From: an uncultured bacterium
GTDB lineage: Bacteria > Planctomycetota > UBA8742 > UBA2392
Direction: 5' to 3'
Length of the DNA: 64,000 nt
Assembly: GCA_938014885.1 (NCBI GenBank)
Contig: CALLQI010000004.1
Location: forward strand, 310,001 to 374,000
The notes beneath the pieces are model-generated. The model ran no database searches. It saw only the letters and a list, made by a program, of their open reading frames with translations, and was not told where the DNA came from. Position numbers and translations under genes: made by a program. Positions 18,401 through 26,775 of this stretch are shown piece after piece (the first letter of the stretch is position 1; every line of letters begins with the position of its first letter).

Positions 18401-18829
18401 CTGGTACACGCGGGAATCGAGCGCGCCTTGCGGGTCGGTGATGCCGAAGTCGGCCTGGTCGACCTGCGCCAGTCGCGCCATGTGCGGCACGCGCTGGACG
18501 CGCTGGCAACGTTGGGGGGCGCACGGCGCACGCTGCCCGAGTACGAGTTCATGTCCGAAGCAGGCATGCTGCGGCTGGACCTGCTGCGTGAGCTTGAGGG
18601 CGACCGCTTCGAGATCATCGATTACAAGACCGACCGCATCGACGACGTCGCCAAACTGGCCACCCACGCCGAATCCGAACACGGCGAGCAATTGCGCCGC
18701 TACGGCCTGGCGCTGGAAAACTGGCTGAATGCTCGCGGCCGCACGCCCGCGCAAATCCGGCTGCTGGTGTGCTTCACGCAGCCAGAGTCATTGCAGCCGG
18801 GGCAGCGCTTGGTTGAAATCACCCGGTAG
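15482..18829 (+). CDS. addA: AddA-like UvrD-family helicase-nuclease
   Basis: A 1115-residue SF1A helicase with a C-terminal RecB nuclease. Helicase motifs in order: Q motif LNDGQRAAL, Walker A VSAGAGAGKTQVL (about residue 29), Ia FTFTDKAAAEMRERV, II ILIDEFQDTNPTQ, III LFMVGDAKQSIYGFRG, IV LEHNYRT, V MTVHGSKGLEFPAVIVPD, VI RRVLYVAFTRAAERLVLIG. The nuclease part has FGTLVHAGIERAL and FEIIDYKTDR. With AddB it unwinds and resects DNA ends for RecA-dependent repair, stopping at a Chi-like sequence that cannot be told from here. The 4-bp overlap with addB fits a two-gene operon; the MATE gene follows after 32 bp. Confidence 0.92.
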   Translation: MNAPASTNKLNDGQRAALCLGRDLLVSAGAGAGKTQVLGLRVLAILEEGRATIDQIVAFTFTDKAAAEMRERVQRLLHERITELEAANAPERLLRLQRASHDFARNRISTVHAFCYRLLREFAWEAGLEPGVALLDERAQALALETASRRVLLQTREDDDAELSSALVRLGTAVRLYSLTDALEWLIRNRLAAQGALQRACDAWADPDAEIARRRAAYDELLGDSMRAVLAQLGKLNMASAAKAPPGDKLREAMEDVNAVLPNASPRRLAELLFTSGGPKKFTTTGSKKSWAHDLKALDANRAALAAAAMALAQLDPSLLKYEFDEAHERRCGLCLLDLHTVFSRALPAYREACAGGLDFTDLEDGAIRLLETQPELRAEICARARYILIDEFQDTNPTQAQLFRLLTQDAHEPGRLFMVGDAKQSIYGFRGSDVRVFNHAISEVPARNAGVADQPMQLPWGLACADTPERRGGIVRLEHNYRTVAPLLQLGNGIFRGVFNTGEPLRDFDAAPQDMLPGREKPPLGAPTLRPAELHLLQAKRRTGAGTGDDPDHVEARDDDEAELAAQRARALHDEGLAWKDIAILARRGTIAGEYRSAFARHGIPLVLAGSRGLLATTELLDCFNLLAALSNPGHDLAVLGLLRSPFASVSDRDLTQLALAAKSRGLLQRAREWADKPAHLAEFIEAFDDLRSRAGRESPALLLAEAVSKLGYPLAIGCGHEAGQRLANLERVLSLVRELQRERPSLAALVRELATRIERGDDELQGIPDSGTDGVRFMTVHGSKGLEFPAVIVPDIGGQGGGFGGPMLRDFPPDEAPQGIWLPSLAEDTRGKARPDFMAWRHATESAERDAAESRRVLYVAFTRAAERLVLIGSIGDIFEGERWAQQLCGALGVASRDDESPNPALWLHWATPPQRVEARTTQPHQQRITQALAHGALPLPVVPDASLLGALGTARERGRSYDPESAEFGTLVHAGIERALRVGDAEVGLVDLRQSRHVRHALDALATLGGARRTLPEYEFMSEAGMLRLDLLRELEGDRFEIIDYKTDRIDDVAKLATHAESEHGEQLRRYGLALENWLNARGRTPAQIRLLVCFTQPESLQPGQRLVEITR

Positions 18830-18861
18830 TACTGTCGATTGACTACCCCGGCGGGCTTTCA

Positions 18862-20277
18862 GTGTCCTTGCACGGCTACAACTCGCGGCTGGCGCGGCAC
18901 GTACTCTTCTTCGGCCTGCCGCTGGTGGTTGGGCTTGCCTGCCATGCCGCGTTCAACCTGGTGGACACGTTCCTGGTCGGCCAGATGGGTCTGACCGAAG
19001 GCGCCCAGGCGATCAGCGTCACGGGCCTGTGCGACCCGATCACCACCTTCCAGACAATCCTGTTCAACGGGCCGATTGCCGGCGCGGGGGTACTGCTGGC
19101 GCGCAAGGTCGGCGCCAACGACACCGAAGGCCTGCGCAAAGTAGCTTTGCAGGCGGCCGGGTTCGTGGTCGCGATGTCGATCGCCATGGCGATCCCGGGG
19201 TATCTTTTCGCGGAAGAAATCGCGCTGGCGATGGGTGCCGCGCGCGGCTGGCAGCTTGAGCAATCGCGCGAATACCTCGAGGTCATGCTCGCGGGCGGCA
19301 TCACTGCCGGCATGTTCCTGTATCTCACGACCGTTGAGCGCAGCATCGGCAACACCGGCACTTTCCTTTTGTTCTTCATGCTCTCGAACGTGTTCAACGC
19401 GCTGCTGGGCCTGCTGCTGATTTACGGCCCGGGCCCCTACCCCGGCTGGTACCCGGCATTCCTGCAGGAAATCGTGCGCGAACTCGGCATCCCGCGTATG
19501 GGCGTTGTGGGCAGCGCCTGGGCCACGGTGGGTGCGCGCGCGCTGGCAACGCTGGGTGTGCTCGCGATCGGCCTCAAGCGCGGGGTGCTGCGCGGGCGCA
19601 TCGCGTGGCTGATCCCCAAGGGCGTGAACGTGATCGCGCTGATCAAGATCGGGCTTTGGAACAACGGCCAGATTGCCGCGCGCGGCATCGGCGGCGGCAT
19701 CCTGATCCGCACCCTGCAAGAGGCCGGGGGCCAGCGCCCGGAAGTGCTGGGCGGCGTGTTCGTCGGCCTGAAGATGGAGCTGCTGCTGGTGCTGCTCGCG
19801 TTTGGGTGGGGTGCAGCCGCGCAGACGCTGGTGGCCACCAGTCTGGGTTCAGGCAAGCCCGAGCGCGCGCGGATGGAAGAACGCCTGACCATGCTGTACG
19901 CGACACTGATGGGGGCCGCATTGACGGTGCCGGCGTTTGTGTTTGCCGATGACTTCGCGCGGCTGTTCAACGATGACCCTCAGTTGGTGCACTGGTCGGC
20001 AACTTACTTGAAGCTGATGGCCCCGGCGTTCGTGTTCGTGCCGCTGAACATCGTGATCAGCCAGGCCATGGTCGCGCGCAACCAGTTGCGGCTGCCGGTG
20101 ATCATTGATTCGGTGCTGCTGCTGGGAGTGCTGTCACCGACGCTGATCATACTGGCGCTGACGGGTGCGAGCGTGCAGACGCTGATCGTGGTCAACATGA
20201 TCGCCAACATCGCGCTGACGGCGGTGTACCTGTACGCCCGCCAAAGACTCGCCCGGCCGCAACAGCAACGGCTTTAA
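18862..20277 (+). CDS. MATE family efflux transporter
   Basis: A 471-residue protein with twelve predicted membrane segments in two six-helix halves. The first segment reads HVLFFGLPLVVGLACHAAFN with the following VDTFLVGQMG, the classical MATE opening, and the second half begins near residue 255. It should export drugs or metabolites in exchange for Na+ or H+. The start used is the GTG at 18862; no better site is visible, and the 32-bp gap to addA suggests read-through from the addBA operon. It is closer to the DinF/NorM type in length. The gene ends at a repeat block. Confidence 0.88.
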   Translation: MSLHGYNSRLARHVLFFGLPLVVGLACHAAFNLVDTFLVGQMGLTEGAQAISVTGLCDPITTFQTILFNGPIAGAGVLLARKVGANDTEGLRKVALQAAGFVVAMSIAMAIPGYLFAEEIALAMGAARGWQLEQSREYLEVMLAGGITAGMFLYLTTVERSIGNTGTFLLFFMLSNVFNALLGLLLIYGPGPYPGWYPAFLQEIVRELGIPRMGVVGSAWATVGARALATLGVLAIGLKRGVLRGRIAWLIPKGVNVIALIKIGLWNNGQIAARGIGGGILIRTLQEAGGQRPEVLGGVFVGLKMELLLVLLAFGWGAAAQTLVATSLGSGKPERARMEERLTMLYATLMGAALTVPAFVFADDFARLFNDDPQLVHWSATYLKLMAPAFVFVPLNIVISQAMVARNQLRLPVIIDSVLLLGVLSPTLIILALTGASVQTLIVVNMIANIALTAVYLYARQRLARPQQQRL

Positions 20278-20440
20278 TTCACGAAGCACCAAGAAGAACG
20301 GCAACAGCATTGGAAACACGGATGCACACGGGTAAACACGGATAACGGCCAAGGCAGCGTAGAGTCCCTCGGCGTCTCGGCGTCTCCGGGTGACAAAAGC
20401 AGTTGCCGTTCTATCTGGTACTTCGTCGCTCCCGCCTTTG
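20278..20440. repeat. Composite intergenic repeat, partial copy D
   Basis: Units seen: CACGAAGCACCAAGAAG (9-bp phase), AACGGCAACAGC linker, AACACGGATG/CACACGGGTA/AACACGGATA (10-bp phase), CCTCGGCGTCTCGGCGTCTC (8-bp phase), and AGTTGCCGTTCT then TGGTACTTCGTCG. It lacks the conserved core found in copies A, B and C. The remaining 240 bp to the next gene show no gene; a TTGTATTCACC stretch near 20550 could hold a promoter. Confidence 0.8.
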
Positions 20441-20683
20441 TTGCCACTCATGTCATGACTTCGCGTCACGCGACTTGGGCCTGTTTGCTCGCGTGGCCGG
20501 CGCCCGAATCGTGATTTCCCCCTTCCCCTCCTTTTCCACAGACTGTCAAATTGTATTCACCTGAGCCCGCTGTATTGGGCGTTGGCCCAAAATGCCCACA
20601 AGGCGACTCAGGCGGGGGGCCGTGAGCCGGTGTTGCCGAGGCTGGACTTGTCCAACCTGCGCACGGTTCGTGATGAAGGCGCC

Positions 20684-23224
20684 ATGGACGATAATCTCAT
20701 CACCCCGTCAGACTTCTTCCACCGCGGTCTGGAAAGCCTCGAAAACGGGCGCTTTTCTGAAGCCGTTGAATACTTCGAAGCTGCCGTGCAACGCAGCTAC
20801 TACGAAGACGACATCCACATGCCGATGGGCGAAGCCCTGTTCGAAATCGGCCGCTATCAAGACGCGCTGGACCACTTCAACAAAGCCAGCGGCGCAGACA
20901 TCCCGCAGACCGAGCTGCTGGTATGGAAGGGCCTGTGCTTCCTTGAATTGGGCAAGGTCCGTCGTGCGCTGTCCGCGTTCAACCGCGTGATTGAGCTGCA
21001 GCCCGATCATCCCGAAGCCCACTTCAAACGCGGCCTGGCACTGGCCGAAAGCGGCACGCCCGACCGCGCGCTGGAAGCCTTCGCCGAAGCCGAACGCCTG
21101 CTGCGCGCCAAGGAAGGCGAAACCGAGCCCGAGGCCCTGGCCGAAGTCGTGATGTGGAAGGGCCGCGTACTCAGCCGACTCGGTCGCCGCGCCGAAGGCA
21201 TGGAACTGCTGTTTGAAGCCAACGAGCTGGCACCCAATCACCCCGGGCCCTACAACGAAATCGCCGACAGCTTCCGTTACAGCGGCGACGTGGCCACGGC
21301 CGAGCAATGGTACCGCAAGGGCCTTGAGCGCCTGCCCGAAGACCCCAGCCTGCACAACGATTACGGCAACCTGCTGCGCGAGACCGGGCGCTTCCGCGAA
21401 AGCCTGAAGCACCTGACCACCGCCATCGAGCGCGATGCCCAGCGCGCAGTCGCCTACTACAACAGGGCATTGACCCTGGAACGGCTTGAGCTGTTCGATG
21501 AGGCCCTGAAAGACTACGACGCCGTCATCGAAGCCAACCCCGAAGATCTTGACGCCAAGCTGCGCAAACTGGACCTGCTGGCCCAGATGGGGATGTTCGT
21601 CGAAAGCGCCAGCCTGATTGCCAATCTGACCGAGGCCGAACGCGCGACGCCTGAGGTCCGCGACGCGGGCGCGCGCCTGGCCTGCCGCCGGGCACTGCGC
21701 GCCGAGGTCGAAGGCAACCTGGAGGAAGCGCTTCAGTACCACGAAGAAGCACTGCGCGCGCACCCTGACTTCCTGGACGTGGACAACCCCGCCGTCGGCG
21801 ATGACGGCGTCGAAGCCCGCGTGACCCGCCTGCTGAAGCTGCTTGACACCTACCCTGCCGACGGCCCGCGCGCCGGGCTGGTGGCACTGCTGGGCGGTGC
21901 CGCGCGCCAGATGAAGCTGCGCCTCAAGCGCTCGCGTGGCGGCGATGCGGCCGAAACCCGCCTGCGCAACGAGATTCGCGATAACCTGAACAAAGCCATC
22001 GAGGCCGGGGTGTTCCCCGCTGCCGCCCACAAACTGATGGCCGAGTTCTCGTACTATGAACTCAAGGACGACGACGCGGCGCTGAAGCACGCCGACGCGT
22101 CACTGTCGGTGCAGAACGACTTTGTGGCAGCCCTCTGGATCAAGGCCGTCACGCTGGCCGACGGCAAGATGCGCCCCGATCTGGCCGTTGAGTGCTATCG
22201 CCGCATGCTGGCAATCACTCCGCATAACCCGGCCGTGATGCTGCAACTGGGCGACCTGTACCTCGACCACGGGCAGCCCCACCGCGCGCTCAGCTACTAC
22301 CGGCGGGTGCTGGAAGACCGCCCCGGCGACGTGGCCGTGAACCGCGACATCGGCCATTGCTACCTGGCCTTGCAGCGCTTCGGCGACGCGATCGCCTGTT
22401 TCTCGCGGCTTGAGCCGCAGGGTGGCCTGCAACTGGAAGTGCGTCTGGACTTGGCCGAGGCGCACATCGCCGTGGGCGAACGCGCCGAAGCCCAGAAGCT
22501 GATTGACCTGGTGCAGGAAGAAAACCAGGGCCTCGACCACAATGTGGAAGCCCGCGCGACTGAGCTTTCGGCCGCGCTGGCCAATGCGCGGCGCAAGCCC
22601 AAGGTTGCGCGCAAGCTGATTCGCGGGCTGGATGACGCCCAGGTCACCACGTTTGGCATGCTGCAATTGGCCAAGGCCGAGATCGCGCTGGAGCAGTACG
22701 ACCAGGCGTTTGAAGTGCTGACGGGAGTCGTCGAGAGCATGGACCCGCACGCCGCCGACGCGATTGAGGCGCGCTACCAGCTTTCGCGCGTCGAGTTCGC
22801 GCGCGGCAACCGCGACGAAGCGTTGGCGCAGCTCGACAAGATGCTGGCCGCCGCGCCGCTGGATGAGCGCGCCTACAAGCTGAAGTCATACATGCTGATG
22901 CTGAACGGTGAATTGGAGCAGGCCGACGAAATCACCGACGCCGGCAAGTTCGCGCAACACGTGGCGCGCGTGCATCGCCTGTTGCAGTACGAAGAATTCC
23001 AGGAAGCCGTCACCGGGGCCGAGCAGCTGGCGCAGGATTATCCCACGCGCGTCGAGCCGCTGTATTACCGCGCCTGCGGCCTGGCCCAGCTCGGCCACGA
23101 CGACCTGGCGCTTGAGGGCGTGCGCGCGGCACTCAAGATCGCGCCCGAGCTGCGCCCGCGCATGCTGGAAGAATTTTACCTTGAGCCGCTGCGCCTGGCC
23201 GACCGCCACGAATTCCGGGCCTGA
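20684..23224 (+). CDS. Large TPR-repeat protein
   Basis: An 846-residue soluble protein made of about twenty tetratricopeptide-like helical repeats (for example FFHRGLESLENGRFSEAVEY, FKRGLALAESGTPDRALEAF, AYYNRALTLERLELFDEAL, and LQLGDLYLDHGQPHRALSYY). No signal peptide, kinase or catalytic domain is visible, so it is likely a scaffold for protein complexes. The frame is open to a TTG at 20582, but the ATG at 20684 has AAGG seven bases before it and begins exactly ahead of the first repeat (MDDNLITPSDFF), so it is preferred. It heads a run of four co-directional genes (secreted protein, GspG-like protein, exoribonuclease). Confidence 0.85.
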   Translation: MDDNLITPSDFFHRGLESLENGRFSEAVEYFEAAVQRSYYEDDIHMPMGEALFEIGRYQDALDHFNKASGADIPQTELLVWKGLCFLELGKVRRALSAFNRVIELQPDHPEAHFKRGLALAESGTPDRALEAFAEAERLLRAKEGETEPEALAEVVMWKGRVLSRLGRRAEGMELLFEANELAPNHPGPYNEIADSFRYSGDVATAEQWYRKGLERLPEDPSLHNDYGNLLRETGRFRESLKHLTTAIERDAQRAVAYYNRALTLERLELFDEALKDYDAVIEANPEDLDAKLRKLDLLAQMGMFVESASLIANLTEAERATPEVRDAGARLACRRALRAEVEGNLEEALQYHEEALRAHPDFLDVDNPAVGDDGVEARVTRLLKLLDTYPADGPRAGLVALLGGAARQMKLRLKRSRGGDAAETRLRNEIRDNLNKAIEAGVFPAAAHKLMAEFSYYELKDDDAALKHADASLSVQNDFVAALWIKAVTLADGKMRPDLAVECYRRMLAITPHNPAVMLQLGDLYLDHGQPHRALSYYRRVLEDRPGDVAVNRDIGHCYLALQRFGDAIACFSRLEPQGGLQLEVRLDLAEAHIAVGERAEAQKLIDLVQEENQGLDHNVEARATELSAALANARRKPKVARKLIRGLDDAQVTTFGMLQLAKAEIALEQYDQAFEVLTGVVESMDPHAADAIEARYQLSRVEFARGNRDEALAQLDKMLAAAPLDERAYKLKSYMLMLNGELEQADEITDAGKFAQHVARVHRLLQYEEFQEAVTGAEQLAQDYPTRVEPLYYRACGLAQLGHDDLALEGVRAALKIAPELRPRMLEEFYLEPLRLADRHEFRA

Positions 23225-23294
23225 GAGTCTGTTTGGAACCCACTCGTGGCCAACGCGGCGCGCTGCCGGTCGTTTCCAATTACAGGAGACGCCC

Positions 23295-24335
23295 ATGCCC
23301 AGGATGCTGCTTTTTCTGCTGGTCACACTTGCCGGTGGCCTGGCCGCGCAGGACGTCGCCACACTCAATGGCAGCGTGCCCACCAACCGCCGCCTGACTC
23401 TGCTTTACGAAATCGATTTCGGGGCCGGCGGCAGCTACAGCCTGGCCTGCGGCCTGCAGACCGGTGCTGCGTCGGGACTGATTGTGCGGCTGATCGACAT
23501 CGACGGACTTGCAGGCAGCGCCATTGCCAACCCAACTTCCGTCGATGAAGCCATCGTAACCGGCGCGGGCACCGCCAACGCAGCGCTTTCCGGCAGCTAC
23601 ACCGGCGTGCGGCGCTTTGCCGTGGAGATACAGACGGCGATCGGGAGTACGGCCTCGGACTATTCAGGCAACCTGACCAGCAGCGCCGGGTTGATCACGT
23701 TCATCAAGCAAGAGCAGTTCATCCTGTCGGCCACGGGGCTCAAGACTCAGGTCGGGCACTTCGCGTTCTGGGACGGCGCGGTGCCGTCGGCGACCAACGT
23801 GCCGGTAGGCCTTGAGCTGGACTTTGGCCCCGCAAGCCAGACTGTGTTCGTGCGCTTTGAAGGCATCGGCAACGTGCAAAAGCTTGAGCTGATCGACACC
23901 ACCGGCGGCAGCGCCACAGTGCTTGCGACCTTCACGTCACCCAGCGCCGGCGACGTGACCGCTGTGCCGCTTACGCACAGCGGCCGCGTCACCCTACGCG
24001 TGAACGCCCTGGGCCAGGTCGGCAGCGCCAACACCGCGGCCTGGGCGCTGACGGTGCCCAGCACCATCAGCGTCAAGCGCCCGGGGCAGACCGACAACGA
24101 CCGCGACATCGAAAACGGCTGCACCACCAGCACCAGCCACGGCGCGCTTTGGCTGGTCCCGTTGGCCTGCGCCGCACTGCTGTTGCGGCGCGATCGGCGC
24201 CGCGTGATTTTCCCGTCGTTTCGCGACGCCTCCTGCGTTAGATTGGTCGGTCCTGGAGGCTGCGATGCGACTGTCGCTACAACTCTTGCTTGCGCTGTGC
24301 CTGGCCGTTGCCGCTGCAGGCGCGTCCGTAGCTGA
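23295..24335 (+). CDS. Secreted protein with C-terminal sorting-like tail; end possibly frameshifted
   Basis: The protein (346 codons as read) has a signal peptide (MPRMLLFLLVTLAGGLAAQD), a beta-rich body of unknown family, and near residue 290 a cysteine (ENGCTTST), a hydrophobic helix (ALWLVPLACAALLL) and RRDRRR. This is the same Cys-helix-Arg tail as in the 8222-8761 protein. Such tails normally end the protein, but here the frame continues 43 residues and overlaps the next gene by 71 bp. A TGA in the +1 frame lies at 24205-24207, right after the arginines, so one base may be lost or miscalled. GGAG six bases before the ATG supports the start. Confidence 0.72.
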   Translation: MPRMLLFLLVTLAGGLAAQDVATLNGSVPTNRRLTLLYEIDFGAGGSYSLACGLQTGAASGLIVRLIDIDGLAGSAIANPTSVDEAIVTGAGTANAALSGSYTGVRRFAVEIQTAIGSTASDYSGNLTSSAGLITFIKQEQFILSATGLKTQVGHFAFWDGAVPSATNVPVGLELDFGPASQTVFVRFEGIGNVQKLELIDTTGGSATVLATFTSPSAGDVTAVPLTHSGRVTLRVNALGQVGSANTAAWALTVPSTISVKRPGQTDNDRDIENGCTTSTSHGALWLVPLACAALLLRRDRRRVIFPSFRDASCVRLVGPGGCDATVATTLACAVPGRCRCRRVRS

Positions 24336-25695
24336 AGATAAGATCAGCCGCACCGACCGCGCCAAGATCCGCAAAACCCGTGAATCCATGCGCTCGCTGC
24401 ACGAAGACCTGCGCGTGTTCATGCAGCGCGGCGGCGCCTACCCCAAGGCCCTGAAGGAACTGGTGGACGGCAAGTATCGCGACAACATCCCGCAGGATGG
24501 CTGGAGCCGCGACTTCACCTACGCGATCGACGATGAATCCGGCTTTCGCCTGACCTCATGGGGCGCCGACGGCAAGCAGGGCGGCGGCAACGCCGATCGC
24601 GACATTGTCTGGACTTCCCAGGGCGAAGTCATCGAATACGACGCCGATGAAGCCGCCAAACGCGCCGCAGCCCTTGAGCTGGCGCGACAGCAGGCGCGGA
24701 TCGCGCTGGCACGCGCGCGCATGGCCGTTTGCGGCCGCGAAGCAATCACGCACCGCCGCAGCAAAAGCGCATGGCCCAAAACCCTTGCAGAAGTGCACCG
24801 CGCGGGCAATTCGGCTGAAGATGCGGCCGTGAACGCCTGCTTCACCTGCCCCTGGGGTCACGACTTTGAACTGCGTGTGCTGCCGGGCGACAACCTCGCC
24901 ATCGTGTGCTGGGGTGCCGACGGCAAGGAAGGCGGCGAAGGCCCCGACGGCGACTTTGTCGTGTCAGAGCACGAAGTGCGGGAACTTTACGCCGAGGCCG
25001 AGCGCCGCGAATGGTGGGGCCGCAGCAGCACTGACTGGAACTTGGAGAACCTGGCCCAGAGTGTGGCCGCGTATCGCAAACGCCACGGCGAATTGCCGGC
25101 GGACTTGTCAGACCTGCTGAAGGGCCCGCCCAACGAAGCGATCCTGCGCCGCTTGCCACGCGATCGCTTCAACCGTGATTACGTGTACCTGGTGATCGGC
25201 GAAGAGTACTTCCTTGTAACTCTGGGCAAGGACGCCCGCGAAGGCGGCGTCGACGATGACGCCGACATGCTGTGGCCGGTGCCCGGCGTGGTCAGCGGGG
25301 AGTTTGAGGAAGAGGGCCCAAGTCCGTTCCGGCCGGAAGCCAAGGGCCTGCTTCCCGACGTGGCCGAAGAACAGATGAAGGAAATCGTGGACCGCATCGG
25401 TGAACACAAGGCCGAGACCGGCAACTGGCCCGAAAAGCTTGACGACGTGGCCGGGCGCTTCCCGCAGAACACTGTGCCGCTTGACCCGTGGGGCAAGGCC
25501 TTTGTGTATGAGCCCCTCAAGGATGCCACCGGCGCGATCACCGGGTTCAAGTTGAAGTCACTCGGCAGCGATGGCGCGGAAGGCGGCAACGGCGAGGCCG
25601 CCGACATGAGCATCGACCAGGACGGCACTGTCACGCGGGCCGCGGCCGCAGAGGAAGTCCCGGACGCGCCGCCCGTGCGACGCGAAGAGAAGTAG
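24265..25695 (+). CDS. Secreted protein with four GspG-like (type II secretion pseudopilin) domains
   Basis: A 476-residue protein with a cleavable signal peptide (residues 1-23, ending GASVAED). It contains four copies of a unit of about 70 residues resembling the C-terminal domain of the major pseudopilin GspG: a helix with YPKALKEL-like sequence, a D-x-W-G or CPWG strand, and a calcium-loop-like S-x-G-x-DG-x-GG-x-xxD (SWGADGKQGGGNADRD; CWGADGKEGGEGPDGD; TLGKDAREGGVDDDAD; SLGSDGAEGGNGEAAD). The N-terminal prepilin helix and cleavage site of true pseudopilins are missing. Copies 2 and 3 have replaced some loop residues. TGGAGG lies before the ATG, and a TTAGAT box stands at 24238-24243. The role is unknown; a periplasmic, calcium-binding repeat protein is my inference. 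Confidence 0.75.
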   Translation: MRLSLQLLLALCLAVAAAGASVAEDKISRTDRAKIRKTRESMRSLHEDLRVFMQRGGAYPKALKELVDGKYRDNIPQDGWSRDFTYAIDDESGFRLTSWGADGKQGGGNADRDIVWTSQGEVIEYDADEAAKRAAALELARQQARIALARARMAVCGREAITHRRSKSAWPKTLAEVHRAGNSAEDAAVNACFTCPWGHDFELRVLPGDNLAIVCWGADGKEGGEGPDGDFVVSEHEVRELYAEAERREWWGRSSTDWNLENLAQSVAAYRKRHGELPADLSDLLKGPPNEAILRRLPRDRFNRDYVYLVIGEEYFLVTLGKDAREGGVDDDADMLWPVPGVVSGEFEEEGPSPFRPEAKGLLPDVAEEQMKEIVDRIGEHKAETGNWPEKLDDVAGRFPQNTVPLDPWGKAFVYEPLKDATGAITGFKLKSLGSDGAEGGNGEAADMSIDQDGTVTRAAAAEEVPDAPPVRREEK

Positions 25696-26711
25696 TGCAG
25701 AGAAGTAGTTCGCCAAACACCCGCGAATCCAGCATGCTTGAAGACGGACACATTTTTCTGCGCGAACTGCAGCCCGGCCCCCTGCACGGCGTGTACCTGG
25801 TGCAGGACGCCAAGGCGCTGACCGCGCGCAACGGCAAACCATATCTTGCGCTGACCCTCAAAGACCGCAGCGGCAGCGTGTCGGCCAAGCGCTGGGATTC
25901 CGCGGCCGACGACGTACAGCTGGCACGCCCCGGCGATTACCTGGAAGTGCAGGGCGAAGTCGAGCTGTACCGCAACGCGCCGCAAGTGGTGATCGCGCAC
26001 ATGCGCCGGCCTGAGCCCGAGGCCATCCTGCGCGATGCCTTCGAAGTGCTGCCGGCCTGGGACCCCGCCGACCTGCTGGCCGAAGTGCGGCAGATCCTTG
26101 AGACGCTGCCCGACGAAGACTATCGGGCCATCGCGGCCGCCTACCTGGCCGACGAGGCCTTCATGGCGCGGTTCGAGATCGGCCCGGCGGCGCGGCAGAT
26201 GCACCACCCGTACCGCTACGGGCTGCTTGAGCACGTGCATTCGGTGATGAAGCTCGGGGGCGCGCTGTGCGATCATTACACGTGGATCGACCGCAGCCTG
26301 GTGCTGCTGGGCTTGTTCCTGCACGACAGCGGCAAGGTGGTTGAGTTGACGGGCGAAGAGGTCGTGAACTACAGCTTCGAAGGCGAGCTGCTGGGGCACA
26401 TCACCATCGGCATCAACATGCTGGATCGCAAGCTGCAGGCGTTGCCCGAGTTCCCGCCGGCCAAGGGCGTGCACCTGAAGCACATCATCCTGAGCCATCA
26501 CGGCGAACAGGAGTTCGGCAGCCCCAAGCCGCCGATGACCGCTGAGGCGCAGGTGGTGCACACGATTGAAATGCTGGACGCCAAGATGAACGCGTTTCTG
26601 CGCGAACAGGCCGAAGCGCCCGAGCAGACCGACGCGCTGGGCGGCCTGCGCTGGTCGAAGCTGCTGAAGCGCCGCATCGTAACGCGCCCGCCGGCCGCAC
26701 CGGAAGCTTGA
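25695..26711 (+). CDS. 3'-5' exoribonuclease YhaM/CBF1-like (OB fold plus HD domain)
   Basis: A protein of up to 338 residues. Residues about 20-110 form an OB fold (VYLVQDAKALTARNGKPYLA; LTLKDRSGSVSAKRW), and residues about 150-320 an HD phosphohydrolase domain with metal ligands in HHPYRYGLLEHVHSV, FLHDSGKVVEL, and LKHIILSHHGE. This is the architecture of YhaM, a Mn-dependent 3'-5' exonuclease acting on RNA or ssDNA. The GTG at 25695 overlaps the previous stop (TAGTG) and has AGAGAAG before it; an ATG at 25734 (MLEDGHIF) is an alternative start that fits homologs as well. It is the last gene of the run that starts with the TPR protein, just before ssrA. Confidence 0.87.
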   Translation: MQRSSSPNTRESSMLEDGHIFLRELQPGPLHGVYLVQDAKALTARNGKPYLALTLKDRSGSVSAKRWDSAADDVQLARPGDYLEVQGEVELYRNAPQVVIAHMRRPEPEAILRDAFEVLPAWDPADLLAEVRQILETLPDEDYRAIAAAYLADEAFMARFEIGPAARQMHHPYRYGLLEHVHSVMKLGGALCDHYTWIDRSLVLLGLFLHDSGKVVELTGEEVVNYSFEGELLGHITIGINMLDRKLQALPEFPPAKGVHLKHIILSHHGEQEFGSPKPPMTAEAQVVHTIEMLDAKMNAFLREQAEAPEQTDALGGLRWSKLLKRRIVTRPPAAPEA

Positions 26712-26728
26712 CAGGTCAAGACCACGGA

Positions 26729-26756
26729 TTGTTTTGCGCGGCCGGGGCGTTAGGAT
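26729..26756 (+). promoter_or_regulatory. Probable ssrA promoter
   Basis: TTGTTT (26729-26734), a 16-bp spacer and TAGGAT (26751-26756) lie 20 bp before the mature 5' end of tmRNA, leaving a short leader for RNase P to remove. Confidence 0.55.
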
Positions 26757-26775
26757 AGAGCGATCTTTGACAACT

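Noticed and set aside
12213..18829. AddAB as a phage-defence island
   Set aside because: AddAB is a housekeeping recombination system. No restriction, toxin or CRISPR genes are next to it.
20708..22090. Minus-strand frame of 460 codons
   Set aside because: It lies entirely antisense to the TPR protein, whose repeats are unambiguous.
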